Source: Seison nebaliae | Taxonomy: Eukaryota; Rotifera; Pararotatoria; Seisonacea; Seisonidae | Reading direction: 5' to 3' | Length of the DNA stretch: 64,000 nucleotides | Assembly: GCA_023231475.1 (NCBI GenBank) | Contig: JALJEE010002175.1 | Span: 1-64,000, forward strand | Part shown: piece by piece, positions 60,801 through 64,000 of the stretch | How the letters are laid out: every line of letters starts with the position of its first letter | How positions within the stretch are numbered: position 1 is the first letter of the stretch | Made by a program: the position numbers and the translations under genes | The notes under the pieces: generated by a model | The model's database searches: none | Told to the model about the DNA's origin: nothing | The model's input: only the letters and a program-made list of their open reading frames with translations

Positions 60801-61009
60801 TTTCTCAAAAAAGCGAATAAGTTACGGATATTTATCCAATTTTATCATTCATTTAATATTAATCAACTTACTTGTTCCGGTAATTCGTTGGACTGATAGA
60901 CTGACGATTTTTTCTCTTCTTTCTTATAATTCTCTATCGTTTTCGCTTCCTCATATTGCATCAGAGCAATATCGGCCGAAGCTGATGACGATGCAAGTAG
61001 ATATAACAT
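54883..61009 (-). CDS. Dbl-family RhoGEF, puratrophin/PLEKHG4 (quattro)-like
   Basis: A guanine-nucleotide exchange factor for Rho-family GTPases. Exons, 5' to 3': 61009-60872, 60704-55154 and 55109-54883, giving about 1,971 aa. The N-terminal 1,250 residues hold spectrin-like helical stretches and low-complexity runs (poly-Asn near 59870, poly-Gly near 57490). The DH domain at about 1300-1510 contains YYYKNKPASDELL and LDSYLLKPVQRLGKYYLILK, the conserved helix. The PH domain at about 1560-1740 includes LFEKILIFTKIE, ILTDQLGLTEQLF, FQLWNY and WTHELSRLLWKQAIENKEKR. The last segments and the following SMGLTTDL resemble puratrophin-1/quattro more than Trio or Dbs, from memory of these families. 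No SEC14 domain is evident. Exons 1 and 3 are inferred from phase and splice signals (GTAAGT, GTTTTT). Confidence 0.85.
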
Positions 61010-62074
61010 TATCTCTCATTAATATCTTCCAATTCTCAATTTGTTAGTTCATCGTTTCATTTGATCGTAACTATTTGTTTTTTATGTTTATTAAGATCTC
61101 TAATCATTCGACTAGATGATGAGTAGGAAATTTGAATTTAATTTAATTAATTATATTTATAATATAATTAAATAATAATTTAAAGGGGAAACACAAGTAA
61201 AACAGGTAAAAATCTGAATTGTAACGAAAAAATTAAATTAAATATATTCGAATTATAATTGTGATTGAAGTGAATGAAATAGTCGAAGTTCTCATAAGAG
61301 AAAGGAATTGTATCAAATTAATGACTTGATCATTGAACTCTTCCTCTCTATCACACTCAATGAGAGAGACAAAAAGATGAGATTTTCTTTATCAATAAAA
61401 ACCATAATCATGACAATCTTCTCTCGATAATTTACATCATTTTATGTAAATAAATTTCTCTTACAAAACACATTCATCAAAAAACGTCAAAATCATAATG
61501 GACATTAGTAATTTTCATTCAATTAAAACGAATCTAGGTTCATTTCGTGATATGAAACACTATTTGATGAACGTCAAATTCATGGGAGGGAACGTGACGA
61601 AAGAAGATGTTTTCACTTGTTTCGACAATTTCTAAAAAAATCAATTACTCAACATCACCAAATTACTCTTCTCATTACTTCTTGTTATTGTTACTCGGAT
61701 TTCCATCGAGAATTTTTCTGGAGTGAAACTGATTGAAATGATTTTCTTGTGATGAAGAAAATATCAATTGGATTTCGGTTGATGAATAAACAGAAAAGAA
61801 TCAGAACATCCTCCCCAACTCGAATGTGAGAGAAGTGTGATTGATAAAAGAAGGTTTATAATCGGAATTGGATGATATAAATAAGAGAAAAGGAAATAAA
61901 TGACAAAGTTATCGACGGATGGAAACGGAACGAAATTGTCGTAAGAACAACTTCTTACTCGTTCTACGAATAATCGGGAAGAGAAATATAAAGAAGATTA
62001 GTGGCGAACGAGTTGATAAGAAAAGAATTATTCGTCAAATAAGTTAAGCAACTCGTCACTTATAAGGAAAAAAT
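61010..62074. other. Upstream region of the RhoGEF gene
   Basis: AT-rich noncoding sequence, presumably with the RhoGEF promoter. Further exons of the unidentified minus-strand gene might lie here: its last open exon could end at a good GTATGT donor near 62089. I could not place one. Confidence 0.4.
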
Positions 62075-62863
62075 TTATACGGCAATACATACGTAGTATA
62101 AGGCAACCCCTGCCACTAACCACGATTCGATGACAAAATTTTCCTGATATGAATTTGGTGGCAGAAGATTCTGTAAAGTGTCGATTCTATAGAGAATGGA
62201 CTAGGGAATAGATGAATTGCAACAAGTTTGATCATGGATGTGACGTCATATTGCCAAATTTCATCCACAATTCACAACTTCTCACCATTTTAATTCAATT
62301 TGATACCGTTATGCCATCACATTTTCATGAGAGATAAATAAGAGACACGGAAATAATATGGAATCGGGAAAAGTAAACTGATTAAAAAAATTAGTTTGTA
62401 GATCGATGGCGATATACAGCAACTGTCCATTTTTATTTCCTTCATCAATTATAACATCACCAAAAAAATATTCATAAGATAACAACATATCATTCATATT
62501 ATTCACTTCTAAATCGGTCAATTCATTTAATTGGAAAATAATACACTTTAAAAGATTCCCAGAAAATCGTCTACTAAATATACAAAAATATACAGACTAT
62601 TTGGAGGCAATTTTATTCAATTCAAATATTTTTCATTTAAATAAAAACAATTCCGCTAATTCCGTTAAGATGGACGGTTTAATTTTCTTTTAAAACATTC
62701 TTTACAGTTTTGAGTTCTTTGGTTGAAAAAGAAAGAAAGTGAGAACGAAATTAACTGACCTTATTCGAATGAGAAGGTAAAGGACTCGAGTAGTGTTGTC
62801 CGATACTACCGATAAATCGACCTAACACCTTCAGATATGTGGACAACTCCCGTCTGTTTCAAT
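62075..62863 (-). CDS. Probable exons of an unidentified gene (partial)
   Basis: Three open stretches behind acceptor-like AG sites read as protein on the minus strand. The first, about 62863-62768, contains RRELSTYLKVLGRFIGSIGQ and ends at a GTCAGT donor. The second, about 62560-62330, contains LNELTDLEVNNMNDMLLSYE and then GQLLYIAIDLQT. The third, about 62200-62075, contains NLLPPNSYQENFVIESW and a hydrophobic stretch LVAGVALYYVCIAV before a stop. Codon use and amino-acid balance look coding, unlike nearby noncoding DNA. I do not recognise the protein, the middle donor is uncertain, and exons may continue on either side. This is a tentative call. Confidence 0.35.
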
Positions 62864-64000
62864 TGACAACTTAACTTGTCAATTGACTATTAAACTGAAT
62901 CGAACAACAAATTCCCTACTACTTGATAATCAGATGAGATGTATGTTGAAAAAGAAATCATATATTGAGGACAATTGACCGATTTGGTCACGGCGGCAAA
63001 TTGATGAAAGAAGACGCCATATTAGTCCTTTTCGGGGTCGAAATAAATAAAAGCCTAAATTGGATAAGTTGCAATTGTCAACGGTAGTTAACACAAAACA
63101 ATTGGGAGTCTCATCAAATGAAAACCAAATAAGGATTCACCTAAGAACTCAGCGGAGCAGTTAAGATTAGAAAGAAGATGTTATATTAATAAGGAGAAGG
63201 AGAAAAATGATGAGAAAAGAAATAGAGAGTTAAATGGAAACTCCTTGTTCGTTTTGAAGGTTACCATCCGATATTCCAAACATCTGACATCTATTATCAG
63301 AACATATATAGGAATATTCATCACATTTATTACGTTAGATCGTATCTGCTGTTAGAATATACCAGAAAATTTGGGAATATTACGATCTATCTCAACTACG
63401 AACATTTGAGACGATTTCCAGATGATTCGAAGCGTAAAGTGAAAGTTTCTTCATCTACCGTCGATCAAACTGAAATGCGGTCAACAAACTCATCTGCAAA
63501 TAAACAGTTTCATGGAATGGAAAGATAAAGTAAAAATGTCATTTGCTTACGGCAACTTACACTTCTTACAAAGGGTTCGATAACAATTTTTCCAACTACT
63601 CAACAAATCATTCACTATTTCCTAACGTTTATCTACATGTTGGCTCGTTATTACCAACCAAACGAATTTTACACACACACACACACACACAATTACACGA
63701 AACTACACAAATATACAAATAATACCCAAAAAGTACACATACATACAAAAAACTACATAAAAATACATAACAACGATACACTTAACTTACCATAAACCTA
63801 CACGAACAACTTAACCCAAATTTTTCCTTAAATATCTTAATTTTCTTAATAAAAGTAAAAATAGATAAAGACAAGATATTGTTATCTAATGACGAGAATG
63901 ATGATCAAAGAAGAGAAATAAATTGTACTCAAAACGTTGTTGTTCCTGGTAGGAATGAAGTTCGAAAAGAAAAATTCAATTTTGAAATGAAAAACTTTCA
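62864..64000. other. Right edge of window, nothing firm
   Basis: AT-rich sequence with a (CA)n run at 63671-63690. A plus-strand stretch without stops but without a start codon covers about 63229-63528. Upstream exons of the unidentified minus-strand gene may lie here or beyond the window. Confidence 0.4.
63671..63690. repeat. (CA)n microsatellite
   Basis: Ten AC dinucleotides in a row. Confidence 0.9.

Noticed and set aside
63229-63528. About 100 stop-free codons on the plus strand
   Set aside because: There is no start codon at its head, it is Tyr/Ile/Asn-rich as expected by chance, and coding-like signals on the other strand nearby compete with it.
1-64000. tRNA, rRNA, CRISPR or bacterial-type operons
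   Set aside because: None was seen by eye; the spliced metazoan genes make CRISPR arrays and operons of that kind implausible. A tRNA covariance scan was not possible here.

Overview
The window is nuclear DNA from an animal with an AT-rich, compact genome. Genes are split by GT-AG introns and encode typical metazoan proteins: an axonemal dynein heavy chain, CDC37, a rhodopsin-like GPCR, ELMO, an SLC43 transporter, a GalNAc-transferase, a Dbl-family RhoGEF and ribosomal proteins eL30 and eL36. Most introns are only about 42-58 nt, and most donors begin GTT. A full-length DNAH1-type dynein implies motile cilia or flagellated sperm somewhere in the life cycle. I cannot name the species; a small-genome invertebrate fits best.

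Layout. 0.3-0.9 kb: a decayed hAT transposase (-). 1.2-2.4 kb: CDC37 (+). 2.8-20.0 kb: DNAH1 (+), with a tandem pair of equal-length alternative exons at the AAA1 Walker B site, and an antisense intronless GPCR inside its one large intron. 20.1-20.7 kb: methylmalonyl-CoA epimerase (-), tail to tail with DNAH1. 21.6-22.4 kb: small RING-like protein (+). 22.6-23.1 kb: eL30 (-). 23.1-27.0 kb: no gene seen. 27.0-30.8 kb: large low-complexity orphan protein (+). 34.6-35.1 kb: four-TM protein (+). 37.3-38.8 kb: proline-rich single-pass membrane protein (-). 38.9-42.2 kb: ELMO (-). 42.8-45.2 kb: SLC43-type transporter (-). 47.9-49.9 kb: polypeptide GalNAc-transferase (+), followed by a 38-bp minisatellite. 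50.3-52.5 kb: two tandem paralogous four-TM genes (-). 52.9-53.6 kb: small orphan protein with a possible PP1-docking motif (+). 53.8-54.3 kb: eL36 (+). 54.9-61.0 kb: puratrophin/quattro-like RhoGEF (-). 62.1-62.9 kb: likely exons of an unidentified gene (-).

The neighbours do not form a pathway; this is an ordinary chromosomal neighbourhood. ELMO (Rac activation through DOCK) and the RhoGEF both act on Rho-family GTPase signalling, but their proximity may be chance. The most notable observation is the dynein exon pair at 7.56-7.88 kb. Each exon is 106 nt and both have the same phase. Including both, or skipping both, brings in a stop codon within three codons of the junction. This strongly suggests mutually exclusive splicing of the catalytic Walker B segment of a motor protein.

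Exon junctions were placed by reading frame, GT-AG signals and remembered family sequence. None has been tested against RNA.
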